DNA from: Nocardia stercoris
GTDB lineage: Bacteria > Actinomycetota > Actinomycetes > Mycobacteriales > Mycobacteriaceae
DNA length: 64,000 bases
Assembly: GCF_003696265.1 (NCBI RefSeq)
Contig: NZ_RFFH01000001.1
Span: 930,001 to 994,000, forward strand
Reading direction: 5' to 3'
In this document: one piece after another, positions 43,500 through 52,024 of the stretch
Layout of the letters: the number at the start of each line of letters is the position of its first letter
Numbering within the stretch: the stretch's first letter is position 1
Position numbers and translations under genes: made by a program
The notes under the pieces: model-generated
Databases searched by the model: none
Told to the model about the DNA's origin: nothing
The model's input: only the letters and a program-made list of their open reading frames with translations

Positions 43500-43810
43500 A
43501 GCCGGTCCTGGGGCTCCCAGGGTGTCGGTTCCCACCCCTGCGGATCGGCGGGCGGCTTTGTGCCGGTGCGGGATTCGATGATGATGCGAGCCTGCATCAG
43601 GCTGATGTCCGGATGCAGGGCGCGGTAGCGCCTGATCGCCTCGATGCGATTGCCCTGCCGGACGAGCGCATCGATCTCGGCCTCGGTGTGCAGCCGGTCG
43701 AGCTCGCCGGGCTCGACGTACTCCAGACCCAGATGTCCCAGGATCAGGTCGAGCTTGCGTTCCAGCCGGTCCAGGCGCTGGTCGATCGGCGGCTGTCGGG
43801 GGTCGAGCAT
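43496..43810 (-). CDS. Ribosomal protein L7/L12 C-terminal-like protein
   Basis: 104 residues. The N-terminal half has IDQRLDRLERKLDLILGHLG and a coiled helix; the second half (VRQGNRIEAIRRYRALHPDI, then SLMQARIIIES) resembles the C-terminal helix-strand fold of L7/L12, as in a known group of non-ribosomal actinobacterial proteins (IKxYRxxTGxxLxEAKxxVE type). Function unknown. Its stop falls in the TTTCAG at the end of the serA-copy terminator. ATG 43810. Same strand as the toxin-antitoxin pair upstream. Confidence 0.7.
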   Translation of the reverse strand: MLDPRQPPIDQRLDRLERKLDLILGHLGLEYVEPGELDRLHTEAEIDALVRQGNRIEAIRRYRALHPDISLMQARIIIESRTGTKPPADPQGWEPTPWEPQDRL

Positions 43811-43839
43811 GGGATCAGTATGCGGTCCGCGACGTGGGA

Positions 43840-44262
43840 TCAGACCGCATACACCGTGAGCAGATTCTCGATTCCCTTGAAGTCGTCCGGATTTCGGGTG
43901 AAGAGCGGGATGTCGTTCACCGAGGCGACCGCCGCGATCATCAGATCTACCTTGCGCGGCTTCGGGTTTCGGCCGGTCGCGACGACCAGCTTGGCCATGG
44001 AGGTGAAGCGGCGCGCCGCGGCGGTCGTGAAGGGCAACGGGTCGAAGGTGTGCTCGATCCCGAACATCTGCTCGGTGCGCAGCGCGAGGTCTTCCGGTGT
44101 CGCGGCGACCGCGATGCCGAGGCCGATCTCGGCCATGGTCACCGAACTGATTCGGCCCTGGAGCGGCAACTTCACGTCGTCGATCGAGTCGATGTCGATC
44201 AGAACGCATGTATCCAGCAGGCCGACCGGGCATCGGAAGGGGGCGGCCGCGCTCTCAGTCAT
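43840..44262 (-). CDS. vapC: PIN-domain toxin (VapC type)
   Basis: 140 residues. PIN nuclease acidic set: Asp in GLLDTCVLIDI (N-terminal), Glu in TMAEIGLGI, and Asp residues in RKVDLMIAAVASVNDIPLFT, NPDDFKGIE. VapC toxins are Mg2+-dependent RNases that cut tRNA or rRNA. The stop of the antitoxin gene lies 8 bp inside its start, the usual antitoxin-first order. An imperfect palindrome before the antitoxin gene is the likely autoregulation site. Confidence 0.88.
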   Translation of the reverse strand: MTESAAAPFRCPVGLLDTCVLIDIDSIDDVKLPLQGRISSVTMAEIGLGIAVAATPEDLALRTEQMFGIEHTFDPLPFTTAAARRFTSMAKLVVATGRNPKPRKVDLMIAAVASVNDIPLFTRNPDDFKGIENLLTVYAV

Positions 44263-44506
44263 CCAGGCGTTCCTCTCTGAATACCGCGTCTATCTCGGCA
44301 CGAACCTGCTCGCTTCGGATGCTGCGGAACGGCGCCATCAGCGCCTTGATCTCGGAGATCGGCACGTCGCGGCGCGGCGCGATGGGGCGAAGCTCGCCGA
44401 CCGGGCGGCCGTTACGGGTGATGATGAACTCTTCACCGGCCTCGAGGGCATCCATGATCCCGGCGCTGCCGTTGCGTAGCTCTGCTTGGGTGATCATCCT
44501 GGCCAT
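44255..44506 (-). CDS. Phd/YefM-type antitoxin, partner of the PIN toxin
   Basis: 83 residues. ITQAELRNGSAGIMDALEAG, EEFIITRNGRPVGEL is the Phd DNA-binding fold; the C-terminal tail (EIKALMAPFRSIRSEQVRAE) would cover the toxin. Overlaps the vapC gene by 8 bp. Start ATG 44506 or 44497 (the first preferred). An operator-like palindrome lies at 44520-44548. Confidence 0.85.
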   Translation of the reverse strand: MARMITQAELRNGSAGIMDALEAGEEFIITRNGRPVGELRPIAPRRDVPISEIKALMAPFRSIRSEQVRAEIDAVFREERLDD

Positions 44507-44519
44507 GCCTTGAAGATAG

Positions 44520-44548
44520 CACCGCATGCTATCGCATGCTATGCGGTG
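44520..44548. promoter_or_regulatory. Palindromic operator before the toxin-antitoxin operon
   Basis: Arms CACCGCAT (44520-44527) and ATGCGGTG (44541-44548) around GCTATCGCATGCT, with the direct repeat GCATGCTAT inside. Its place, 14 bp before the antitoxin start, and the repeats fit autorepression by the antitoxin-toxin complex. Confidence 0.65.
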
Positions 44549-44549
44549 A

Positions 44550-44729
44550 TCCGTCGTTGCTGCCGGTACTCGAGTCGCTGATCGGCCTATCGTCGATCCG
44601 CCCGTCCCGCCGGACTTGGCTGCGGATTACGAGCGGATTCGCGATGCGCTGCAACGGATTCCGGAGCGGTGGCCCGAGCGGCCGAGCGGGGTCGAGGCGA
44701 TCCTGCGGCGGTTGCCTCGTCGCACCTAG
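44550..44729 (+). pseudogene. Open C-terminal gene remnant without a start
   Basis: A plus-strand frame ends with VADRPIVDPPVPPDLAADYE, then RIRDALQRIPERWPERPSGV and EAILRRLPRRT before TAG at 44727. It has coding-like composition but no acceptable start after the stop at 44549, so it is probably the tail of a gene whose front was lost. No family recognised. It could also be chance. Confidence 0.25.
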
Positions 44730-44743
44730 GGAGCGGGCACGAA

Positions 44744-44788
44744 ATTGTGGTCGTCCACCGCCGGATTCCGGAGGTGAACGACCACAAT
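44744..44788. terminator. Long hairpin between the remnant and the lone antitoxin
   Basis: Arms ATTGTGGTCGTCCACC (44744-44759) and GGTGAACGACCACAAT (44773-44788) pair over 16 bp with one mismatch, with a 13-base loop. No T-run. It would end the lone antitoxin gene (stop at 44798) from one side and the remnant from the other. Confidence 0.6.
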
Positions 44789-44797
44789 CTCGGCCGG

Positions 44798-45037
44798 TCA
44801 GAAGGGGAAGACGGCGTCGATCTCGGCGAGGACGTCGTTGCCGGAATCGTTCCAGGGGAACAGGGCGAGCCGGGCCTGTAGCTCGGCGGTGGTGATCTCC
44901 CGGCGCCGGGGTGTCGCGTGGAGTTCGCCGATCGGGTGGCCGTCTCGGATGATGACGAACTCTTGTCCCGCGTCGAGCTCGTCGAGGACCTCCGCGCAGT
45001 GTTCGCGAAGGTGACTATCGGTAATCTGCTTCGCCAT
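44798..45037 (-). CDS. Lone Phd-type antitoxin
   Basis: 79 residues: AKQITDSHLREHCAEVLDEL, DAGQEFVIIRDGHPIGEL, then RRREITTAELQARLALFPWN. Same fold and plan as the antitoxin at 44255 (about 35 percent identical by eye in the first half). No toxin follows: downstream there is only the hairpin. It may be an orphan that protects against toxins, or the toxin was lost. ATG 45037. Confidence 0.8.
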   Translation of the reverse strand: MAKQITDSHLREHCAEVLDELDAGQEFVIIRDGHPIGELHATPRRREITTAELQARLALFPWNDSGNDVLAEIDAVFPF

Positions 45038-45205
45038 ATTCCGAGCGTACTCCCGGGCGGATGCGGATTCCCGCACTTCGATCTCACGGGTTGGGACCCG
45101 TCTGACCTGGTATATAGCGGCGGTGGGGTGGGCGCTAGGCTGGCGGCATTTGCGGCGCGTCACCCGTAATCCGGGTGTTGCTGACGAACGAATGGAGTGC
45201 TGTTC

Positions 45206-46213
45206 ATGAAGCTGGCAGTGATCGCCGGTGACGGTATCGGACCCGAGGTTGTCACCGAGGCGCTCAAGGTGCTCGATGTGGTGGCGCCGGGGGCGGAGAA
45301 GGTCGAGTACGACCTGGGTGCCGCGCGGTACCACCGGACCGGTGAACTGCTGCCGGAATCGGTGATCGAGGAACTGAAGCAGCACGACGCGATCCTGCTC
45401 GGTGCCATCGGCGACCCGTCGGTCACGCCCGGCATCCTGGAGCGCGGGCTGCTGCTGAAGCTGCGGTTCGCCATGGACCACCACGTCAACCTGCGGCCGT
45501 CGAAGCTGTTCCCGGGTGTGTCGAGCCCGCTGAGCGGCAACCCCGACATCGACTTCGTCGTGGTGCGCGAGGGCACCGAGGGTCCCTACACCGGCACCGG
45601 TGGCGCGATCCGCGTCGGCACCCCGCACGAGGTGGCGACCGAGGTCAGCACCAACACCCGGTTCGGTGTCGAGCGTGTGGTGCGCTACGCGTTCGCGAAG
45701 GCGACGCAGCGGCGTAAGCACCTCACCCTGGTGCACAAGACCAATGTGCTGTCGTTCGCCGGTTCGCTGTGGGAGCGCACGGTGCGTGCGGTCGGCGCCG
45801 AGTTCCCCGACGTCACCATCGCCTACCAGCACATCGACGCCGCGACCATCCACATGGTCACCGACCCGGGCCGCTTCGACGTGATCGTCACCGACAACCT
45901 GTTCGGTGACATCATCACCGACCTGGCGGCCGCGGTCTCCGGTGGGATCGGCCTGGCCGCGTCCGGCAATATCGACGCCTCCGGCGTGAACGCGTCCATG
46001 TTCGAGCCGGTGCACGGCAGCGCCCCCGACATCGCCGGCCAGTCCAAGGCCGACCCGACCGCCGCGATCCTGTCCGCGGCGCTGCTGCTCAACCACCTCG
46101 GCAACACCGAGGCCGCGGGCCGCATCGAGGCCGCGGTCGCCAAGGACCTGGCCTCGCGCAGCGGTGCCGCGACGACCGTGGAGATCGGCGACCGGATCGC
46201 CGCGTCGGTCTGA
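45206..46213 (+). CDS. leuB: 3-isopropylmalate dehydrogenase
   Basis: 335 residues, the actinobacterial length. It oxidises and decarboxylates 3-isopropylmalate in leucine synthesis. Motifs: [16 protein letters not shown] at the N-terminus, [18 protein letters not shown] for substrate and metal, [20 protein letters not shown] (metal Asp set) and [20 protein letters not shown] for NAD+. ATG 45206 follows GGAG at eight bases. Terminator at 46224. Confidence 0.97.
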   Translation: MKLAVIAGDGIGPEVVTEALKVLDVVAPGAEKVEYDLGAARYHRTGELLPESVIEELKQHDAILLGAIGDPSVTPGILERGLLLKLRFAMDHHVNLRPSKLFPGVSSPLSGNPDIDFVVVREGTEGPYTGTGGAIRVGTPHEVATEVSTNTRFGVERVVRYAFAKATQRRKHLTLVHKTNVLSFAGSLWERTVRAVGAEFPDVTIAYQHIDAATIHMVTDPGRFDVIVTDNLFGDIITDLAAAVSGGIGLAASGNIDASGVNASMFEPVHGSAPDIAGQSKADPTAAILSAALLLNHLGNTEAAGRIEAAVAKDLASRSGAATTVEIGDRIAASV

Positions 46214-46223
46214 TCGAATTCCG

Positions 46224-46259
46224 AACGCCCCGTACCTGATTCGTCGGGTCCGGGGCGTT
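46224..46259 (+). terminator. leuB terminator
   Basis: Arms AACGCCCCG (46224-46232) and CGGGGCGTT (46251-46259) with an 18-base loop and a short T-run (GTTTCTC). It lies just after the leuB stop. Confidence 0.75.
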
Positions 46260-46280
46260 TCTCGTTGCCGCGGAACGTGA

Positions 46281-46311
46281 ACCGCCCCGGGTTCGATGAA
46301 CCCGGGGCGGT
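46281..46311 (-). terminator. Hairpin terminator of the small Ser/Ala-rich gene
   Basis: Perfect 14-bp stem ACCGCCCCGGGTTC (46281-46294) and GAACCCGGGGCGGT (46298-46311), three-base loop. It lies just downstream of the minus-strand gene ending at 46324, so that small gene has its own terminator. Confidence 0.8.
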
Positions 46312-46323
46312 GGTGGCGGGAGG

Positions 46324-46485
46324 TCAGCAGCCGCCGCTGAGGCTCACGAACAGGTGGCCCGCGACGCTGGACGCGGCGGCGAGGCCGGAGCCGGCGTTGC
46401 CGGAGGACAGGGCGCTCGAGGCGGAGTCGCCGGCCGAACCGGCGGAGCTGATCGGGTTGCAGAGCAGGTCGAGAACTGCGGACAT
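46324..46485 (-). CDS. Small Ser/Ala/Gly-rich peptide with two cysteines
   Basis: 53 residues: MSAVLDLLCNPISSAGSAGD, SASSALSSGNAGSGLAAASS, VAGHLFVSLSGGC. There is a strong ribosome site (GAAGGAG, eight bases) and a dedicated terminator, so it is likely a real gene. Cys9 and the C-terminal Cys53 are the only cysteines. There is no classical signal peptide; the middle is low complexity. No biosynthetic or processing gene lies next to it. Family not recognised. Confidence 0.68.
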   Translation of the reverse strand: MSAVLDLLCNPISSAGSAGDSASSALSSGNAGSGLAAASSVAGHLFVSLSGGC

Positions 46486-46679
46486 GGTGAAGCTCCTTCG
46501 TAGACTGCGCATCATCAGGTGTGTAACGACAAACAGGTGAAACGAACGAACGTCAGAAGTCTGCCCGGGATTTGCGCAGCTGTCCGGTGTTCCGCGAAGG
46601 AAACCTCTCGGTCTGGCAGATATGTTGCCGCCCAGTGTCTTCCGGAGGAATCATCCGTGCCCGACGGTGCATCGGCCGA

Positions 46680-47555
46680 TCAAATCGCGATCGGTTCGGC
46701 GGATGCCGGGGCGGGTTGCTCGGTCCAGCCGGGCGGGCCGAAGACGTAACCCACACGGCCGCGCCAGGTTTCGGCGTGGCGGACGTCCCCGACCAGGTTC
46801 GCCAGTTCCCGATAGTTGACCTTGATCGGGTTGTCGGTGCCGATGTCCTTGGTCAGTCCGTAGCGGATCGGCTCGATCTCCGGGGCGAAGCTGCCGAATA
46901 CGCGGTCCCAGATCATCAGGATGCCACCGTAGTTCTTGTCCAGGTACGGGTTGTTGGAGCCGTGGTGGACGCGATGGTGGGCCGGGGTGTTGAAAACGAA
47001 TTCGATCGGCGCCCACAGCTTTCCGATGCGCTGGGTGTGCAGCGGGAACTGGTAGAGCAGGCCGATGCTCTGCAACAGGAAGATCATCCAGGCGGGGAAG
47101 CCCAGCAGTGCCGCGGGGATGTAGAACAGGGTCTGCCCGACGGTCGCCACCGGATTCAGCCACGAAAGTCGCAGTGCGGTGGAGAAATTGAAGAACCGGC
47201 TGGAGTGATGGACGCTGTGCGCGGTCCACAGCACACGCACCCGGTGATCGGCCCGATGCATCCAGTAGTAGCAGAAGTCGGTCACCACCAAGCCCAGCGC
47301 CCACACCCACCAGTGCCGCGGCGACAGATGCACCGGGCTGACGTGCGCGGCGAGCACGACCGCGAAGAACAGCCCGGCCTGCGCCAGGATCGGCTTGCTG
47401 ATCCGGCCGAGCACGAAGGTGGCGATATTGGACGCGGTATCCCGGCCGGAGATGCCGTTGGCCGGCCGGTCGGGGTCGCGGCGGTCGGTGAACCATTCGA
47501 CCGCCATCAAGAGCGCGAACGCCGGAACGGCGAAGATGAACGTCTGTTGATACAT
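46680..47555 (-). CDS. Sterol desaturase / fatty acid hydroxylase family membrane protein
   Basis: 291 residues, four or five membrane helices. The di-iron histidine boxes are HRADH (about residue 101), HSVHH (about 114) and HHRVHH (about 198), in the order of the family. Members hydroxylate or desaturate lipids with O2. Lipid substrate unknown; possibly a membrane or mycolate-related lipid. ATG 47555. Divergent from the two-component genes with about 150 bp between. Confidence 0.9.
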   Translation of the reverse strand: MYQQTFIFAVPAFALLMAVEWFTDRRDPDRPANGISGRDTASNIATFVLGRISKPILAQAGLFFAVVLAAHVSPVHLSPRHWWVWALGLVVTDFCYYWMHRADHRVRVLWTAHSVHHSSRFFNFSTALRLSWLNPVATVGQTLFYIPAALLGFPAWMIFLLQSIGLLYQFPLHTQRIGKLWAPIEFVFNTPAHHRVHHGSNNPYLDKNYGGILMIWDRVFGSFAPEIEPIRYGLTKDIGTDNPIKVNYRELANLVGDVRHAETWRGRVGYVFGPPGWTEQPAPASAEPIAI

Positions 47556-47707
47556 GCGAACTCCCGGCCGATGCGATGGTGACGATTCGACGGTAGTCAG
47601 CGATCCGGGCCCGGTCGCCCCGCCGCCGGGGGATTCCGCATCACCCGTGCGGGGGACAGCGGCGGCGGATCGCGGCTGGTGGCGCGCACTGCCGGTACCC
47701 TCGCGCC

Positions 47708-48880
47708 ATGGACACGAGCCGGTCGCTGACCCGCCAGTCGCTGCTGGTGGCTGCGGTGGCGGCGCTGCTGGACGCGGCGCAGCTGGTGCTCTGCGGCGCG
47801 TTCGGTGCGGCGCCGGTCCTCGCGACGGTGCTGACCGTCGCCACCACCGCCGCCGACCTGGCCCTGGCGGCGCCGGCCGCGACCGTGCCGTTGGTGGCCG
47901 TGGCGCAGGTGGTGGTGAAACTGGGGGTGGCCGGGTTCGTGCACCACTTCGGGCTCACCGGTCGCGTGCTCGACGTCGGTTTCCTGGTGGCGGGCTATCT
48001 GGCCGGCGCGTGGCTCAGCGGAAGCCGGTCGGTGCTGACCATGCTGTTGCTGGCGGGCGGTTCGATGGCGAACAACCTGATCACCGGGAACCCGGTGACC
48101 GGCCCGCCGTCGATCCACGACCCGCGCCCGCTGGTGTTCGCCGCCGGTGCCGGGGTGGTGCCGTGGCTGGTGGGCCGGTACAACGCCGCGCGCGGTGCCT
48201 ACATCGCCGAACTCGAGCAGCGCGAACAGTTGCGGGGGCAGGAACAACGCACCGCGCTGGACCGCGCGCTGGCCGACGAGCGGGAGGCGATCGCCCGGGA
48301 CCTGCACGACGTGATCTCCCATCACGTGAGCGCGATCGGGATCCATGCCGGTGTCGCGCGAATGGCATTGGCGGCGGCCGATATCGACCGCGCCACCACC
48401 TCGGTCACCGCCGTGGAGAACAGTAGCCGGGCGGCCATGGTGGACCTGCGCCGCCAGCTGGATCTGCTGCACGGCCGCGACCACGACGGCGAACGACAGC
48501 CCGGCCTGGCCGACATCGACGAGCTGGTGCAGCGGGTGCGCGGCGCCGGTCTGACCGTGCGGGTGCGTGAAACCGGTACGCCGGTGGTGCTGCCCGGCTC
48601 ACTGGACGTGACCCTGTACCGGGTGGTGCAGGAACTGCTGACCAATGCGTTGCGGCACGGGCGCGATCCCGCCGAACTCGAGATCGCCTACCGCCCGGGG
48701 CGAATCGAGATCCGGGAGGCGAATCCCGTTGCCGCGGTGAGTGCGAGCTCCGAGCTGCCGCGCGGGCTGGAGGGAATCCGCCGCCGCGTCGAACTGTTCG
48801 ACGGGACCGTCACCGGCGGGCGGGACGCCGCCGGAACGTGGTGGGACATTACCGTTTCCGTGCCGATAGGAGTGGCGTGA
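47708..48880 (+). CDS. Sensor histidine kinase (NarL-type two-component system)
   Basis: 390 residues. An N-terminal membrane region of about five helices (residues 10-155) leads to a dimerisation domain of HisKA_3 type with the phospho-His in IARDLHDVISHHVSAIGIHA (His200), then an ATPase domain with LTNALRHGRDPAELEI (N box) and GLEGIRRRVELF (G box). It should phosphorylate the response regulator next to it. The stop is overlapped by that gene's GTG (48877-48880). Signal unknown. Confidence 0.92.
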   Translation: MDTSRSLTRQSLLVAAVAALLDAAQLVLCGAFGAAPVLATVLTVATTAADLALAAPAATVPLVAVAQVVVKLGVAGFVHHFGLTGRVLDVGFLVAGYLAGAWLSGSRSVLTMLLLAGGSMANNLITGNPVTGPPSIHDPRPLVFAAGAGVVPWLVGRYNAARGAYIAELEQREQLRGQEQRTALDRALADEREAIARDLHDVISHHVSAIGIHAGVARMALAAADIDRATTSVTAVENSSRAAMVDLRRQLDLLHGRDHDGERQPGLADIDELVQRVRGAGLTVRVRETGTPVVLPGSLDVTLYRVVQELLTNALRHGRDPAELEIAYRPGRIEIREANPVAAVSASSELPRGLEGIRRRVELFDGTVTGGRDAAGTWWDITVSVPIGVA

Positions 48881-49539
48881 GCATCACCGTACTGATCGCC
48901 GACGATCACGCGGTCTTCCGGTCCGGCCTGCGCGCCGTGGTCGACGCGCACCCGGACCTGGAGTGTGTGGCCGAGGTGGACGACGGCCGGGCCGCGATCG
49001 AGGCGGCACTGCGTACCCATCCGGATGTGGCGATCCTGGACGTGCGGATGCCCAAACTCGACGGGCTGGCCGCCACCGAGGCCATCGTGGCCGCCGGCCG
49101 CACCCGGGTGTTGCTGCTGACCACCTATGACAGCGAGGCGAACCTGCATCGGGCACTGTCGGCCGGGGCCAGCGGGTTCCTGTTGAAGAGTCTGCCGCCG
49201 GAGGAACTGGTCGCGGCGATCCGGGTCGCCGTGCGCGGCGACGCGGTGATCGACCCGTCGATGACGCGCCGGCTCGCGGCGCGGCTCGCGGCGGGCATCG
49301 CGCCGCCGGTCGAGCCGCCCGAGTTGGCCCAGTTGACCGCGCGCGAGCGTGAGGTTCTGCTGCTCGTCGCGGACGCGCGCAGCAATGCCGAGATCGCGGC
49401 GGCGTTGCAGGTGGGGGAGGAGACGGTGAAGACCCACGTGTCCCGGATTCTGGCGAAACTCGGTGTGCGCGACCGGATCCAGGCCGTGGTGTACGCGTAC
49501 CGGCAGGGACTGGTCGGGCCTAGCTCCGGTAGATCGTGA
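48877..49539 (+). CDS. Response regulator with LuxR-type DNA-binding domain
   Basis: 220 residues. Receiver with Asp10/Asp11 (LIADDH) and phospho-acceptor Asp55 (VAILDVRMPKLDG), Thr in LLLTTYD, Lys in FLLKSL; C-terminal HTH of the NarL/LuxR type (LTAREREVLLLVADARSNAE, VKTHVSRILAKLGVRDR). GTG 48877 gives GTGA overlap with the kinase, so both are co-translated. Its last 20 bases overlap, on the other strand, the 3' end of the Ser/Thr kinase gene (49520). Confidence 0.93.
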   Translation: MSITVLIADDHAVFRSGLRAVVDAHPDLECVAEVDDGRAAIEAALRTHPDVAILDVRMPKLDGLAATEAIVAAGRTRVLLLTTYDSEANLHRALSAGASGFLLKSLPPEELVAAIRVAVRGDAVIDPSMTRRLAARLAAGIAPPVEPPELAQLTAREREVLLLVADARSNAEIAAALQVGEETVKTHVSRILAKLGVRDRIQAVVYAYRQGLVGPSSGRS

Positions 49540-52024
49540 CCGTGCTCTCGGGTTCGTTCGTGGCGTAGAGGATGTGGGTCGCGGGGTCGACGGCCAGTGC
49601 CGAGACCCCGGGCTTCGCGGGGAGCGTGGTGGGTGTGGCCGGCGAGCGGGTGTCGATCACCGAGATGGTGCCGCCGTTCAGGTTCGACACGTACACCGAG
49701 TGGGCCGCGGCATCGAGCGCGATCCCGATCGGCTTGGCGCCCACCGGGATCGTGTCGGTCACTTGTTGGGTGGCGAGGTCGATCACGGAGACCAGGTTGG
49801 CGTCCTCGTGGGTCAGGTACGCGGTGTGCATCGCCGCGTCGATCGCGAACCGGCCGGGGTTCGGTGTCGTCCGGATCTTGGCGACCACGGAATGTGTCGC
49901 GGTGTCGACGACGGCGACCTGGTTGGCCTGGGCGGCAGCCACATACAGCCGGTGCGAGCTCGAATCGACCGCCAGGCTCCACGGAAACGCCGGAACCGCA
50001 ACAGTATCCACAACCTTCGCGGTGGTGCCGTCGATGACGGTGACCGTGTTGTCGTTCGGGTTCGAGGCGAAGACGGTGTGCGTCGACTCGTCGACCGCCA
50101 CCCGCGCGGTGACCTTGCCGACCTGGATGCTGGTGACCGCCCGGGTCCCGGTGTCGATCGCCGACACAGTCTGGTCGTCGACATTAGCGGTATAGAGCGT
50201 GTGCGCGGCGGCGTCGAGCGCCAGGCCGCACGGATTCGCCCCGACCGCGACGGTTCCGACGACCTGATCCCGCGTGACATCGACGAGGCTGACGGAATTG
50301 CGCCGGGAGTCGGTGACATAGAGCGTGCGGCGTTCCACGTCGAAGGCGGCCGCGGTCGGGCTGGGCGCGACCGGGACGGAGCCGGTCGCCCGGGCTACCG
50401 GCATCACGTTCGTGGCGGCGCCGGCCGAACCGCTCGACGCCGAGTGATCGTTCGCCGCTCCCCGTCCGTGCAGTGCGTACAGGACGGCCGCGACGAGTGC
50501 CAGCACACCGGCCACCGAGACACCCACCAGGACAACACGATTGCGGGACTTCGTGGTGGGTTGCGCATGTGCGGCGTCCGCGTCGGACGGTGCCCGGAGC
50601 GGTTCGGAACCCGCTGCCTGGCCGGTGCGGGGAGCCGGTCCGGGTGCGCGGGAATCTGCGGGGCCGGAGCGGTAGGTGCCCTGCTGGGGTGCGGTGGGTC
50701 CCGGTGTCGGGCCCGCGCGGTGGGTCGCCGGATCTTGTCCGGGCGTCGCCGGTCCGGAGCGATACGCGGCCGGATTCTGCTCGGGTGCAGTAGATCCGGT
50801 GCGGCGTGTGTTCGGATCTTGCCTGGATGCCGCTGGGCCGGGGCGGGTGGTGTTCGGATCCTGCTGGGGTGCAGTGGCTCCTGGTGGGGGCCCGGATCGG
50901 GAACCGGCCCGGCCGGGTCCGGGCGCGGTAGCGCCGGTGGGCGTGCCGGAGCGGTGGTCGGCTGGATCCTGGCCTGGCGCAGTGGGTCCCGGGTGGGTGT
51001 CGGCTGCGCGGCGCCGTGGGTCGGGTGGGCGCACCGCGGGGAAGCCGAGGACCGAGGACGGGTCGCTCGTATCGGCCGGGTCGGTGGGGTGGGAGGGGAG
51101 GTCGGTGGCGGTGCGGGTGGGGATGTCGTCGGCGACGGACGGGGATGGGCGGTGAGTGGTGGCCGAGAGGCGGCGGGCGGGGTCGGCGAAGACCGACTGG
51201 GCGGCGTAGGCCAGCTCCCCGCAGGTGCGGTAGCGGTCGTCGCGGTTCTTGGCCAGGGCGCGGGCGATCACGGTGTCCAGGCCGGGCGGGAGGGCGTGGC
51301 GTTGCGAGGGTTTCGGGACGGGTGCGGAGATATGGCCGTGCAGCAGTTGCATGGGTGTGGTGCCGCGGTAGGGCAATTCGCCGGTGAGGAGCTGATAGAG
51401 GGTGCAGCCCAGGGAATAGACGTCGGCACGGGAGTCGGTTTCGACCTCGAAGTCGAACACCTCCGGTGCGGCGTAGTGGAGGCTGGCCAGCAGCGTGCCG
51501 GTCTCGGTGAGACTGCGGGTGTCGGTCAGCGACTTCGCGATGCCGAAGTCGGCCAGCAGAATCCGCTCGTCCCAGCCCGGGATGGCATCGGCCAGCAGGA
51601 TGTTCGCCGGTTTCACGTCCCGGTGCAGGACGCCCTGGGAGTGCGCGAAGTCCAGGCCCTTCGCGGCCTCGGTGACGATCCGTACCGCGCGGGCAGGCGG
51701 CAGCGGTCCGCCCGCCCGCACGGCCGCACCCGCGTCCCCGCCGGCCACGTACTGCATGGAGATCCACAGTTGCCCGGCCTCTTGGCCGCGGTCGTAGACA
51801 CCGACGATGTTCGGATGCTCCAGCCGCGAGACGTTCTCGGCCTCGCGCAGGAACCGGGTCCGGATCTCTTCGTCGTCGGTGCGGTCCCGGTTGAGCAGTT
51901 TCAACGCGATCCGGCGCGGCAGCCGGGGGTGCCGCGCCAGATACACCACGCCCATGCCGCCCGCGCCGAGCACGCGCTCGATCGTGAACCCGGCGAAGGA
52001 CTGGCCGGGCGCTGGTTGCTCCAT
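49520..52024 (-). CDS. Membrane Ser/Thr protein kinase with extracellular beta-propeller (PknD-like)
   Basis: 834 residues. Kinase domain about 10-280: GAGGMGVVYLA (Gly loop), Lys42 (IALKLL), HRDVKPANILL (catalytic), DFG (LADFGIAKSL), and APE in YAAPEVFDF. A long Pro/Gly/Thr linker with about seven repeats (345-455) precedes one membrane helix at about 497-518 (VVLVGVSVAGVLALVAAVLY). The outer part is a YVTN/NHL-type beta-propeller (SRRNSVSLVDVTRDQVVGTV, SNPNDNTVTVIDGTTAKVVD, VSNLNGGTISVID). This is the PknD plan: the outer propeller senses, the inner kinase signals. Convergent with the response regulator, overlapping by 20 bp. Confidence 0.93.
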   Translation of the reverse strand: MEQPAPGQSFAGFTIERVLGAGGMGVVYLARHPRLPRRIALKLLNRDRTDDEEIRTRFLREAENVSRLEHPNIVGVYDRGQEAGQLWISMQYVAGGDAGAAVRAGGPLPPARAVRIVTEAAKGLDFAHSQGVLHRDVKPANILLADAIPGWDERILLADFGIAKSLTDTRSLTETGTLLASLHYAAPEVFDFEVETDSRADVYSLGCTLYQLLTGELPYRGTTPMQLLHGHISAPVPKPSQRHALPPGLDTVIARALAKNRDDRYRTCGELAYAAQSVFADPARRLSATTHRPSPSVADDIPTRTATDLPSHPTDPADTSDPSSVLGFPAVRPPDPRRRAADTHPGPTAPGQDPADHRSGTPTGATAPGPGRAGSRSGPPPGATAPQQDPNTTRPGPAASRQDPNTRRTGSTAPEQNPAAYRSGPATPGQDPATHRAGPTPGPTAPQQGTYRSGPADSRAPGPAPRTGQAAGSEPLRAPSDADAAHAQPTTKSRNRVVLVGVSVAGVLALVAAVLYALHGRGAANDHSASSGSAGAATNVMPVARATGSVPVAPSPTAAAFDVERRTLYVTDSRRNSVSLVDVTRDQVVGTVAVGANPCGLALDAAAHTLYTANVDDQTVSAIDTGTRAVTSIQVGKVTARVAVDESTHTVFASNPNDNTVTVIDGTTAKVVDTVAVPAFPWSLAVDSSSHRLYVAAAQANQVAVVDTATHSVVAKIRTTPNPGRFAIDAAMHTAYLTHEDANLVSVIDLATQQVTDTIPVGAKPIGIALDAAAHSVYVSNLNGGTISVIDTRSPATPTTLPAKPGVSALAVDPATHILYATNEPESTVTIYRS
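50664..50993 (-). repeat. Degenerate tandem repeats in the kinase linker
   Basis: About seven units of 15-18 codons with the core TAPxQDPxxxRxGP, for example APGQDPADHRSG, APQQDPNTTRPGP, APEQNPAAYRSGP and TPGQDPATHRAGP. They form the disordered juxtamembrane linker of the Ser/Thr kinase; copy number is likely to vary between strains. Confidence 0.75.

Noticed and set aside
50664..50993. Repeats as a CRISPR array
   Set aside because: The repeats are in frame, degenerate and encode the kinase linker; no constant repeat with unique spacers. No CRISPR array seen anywhere.
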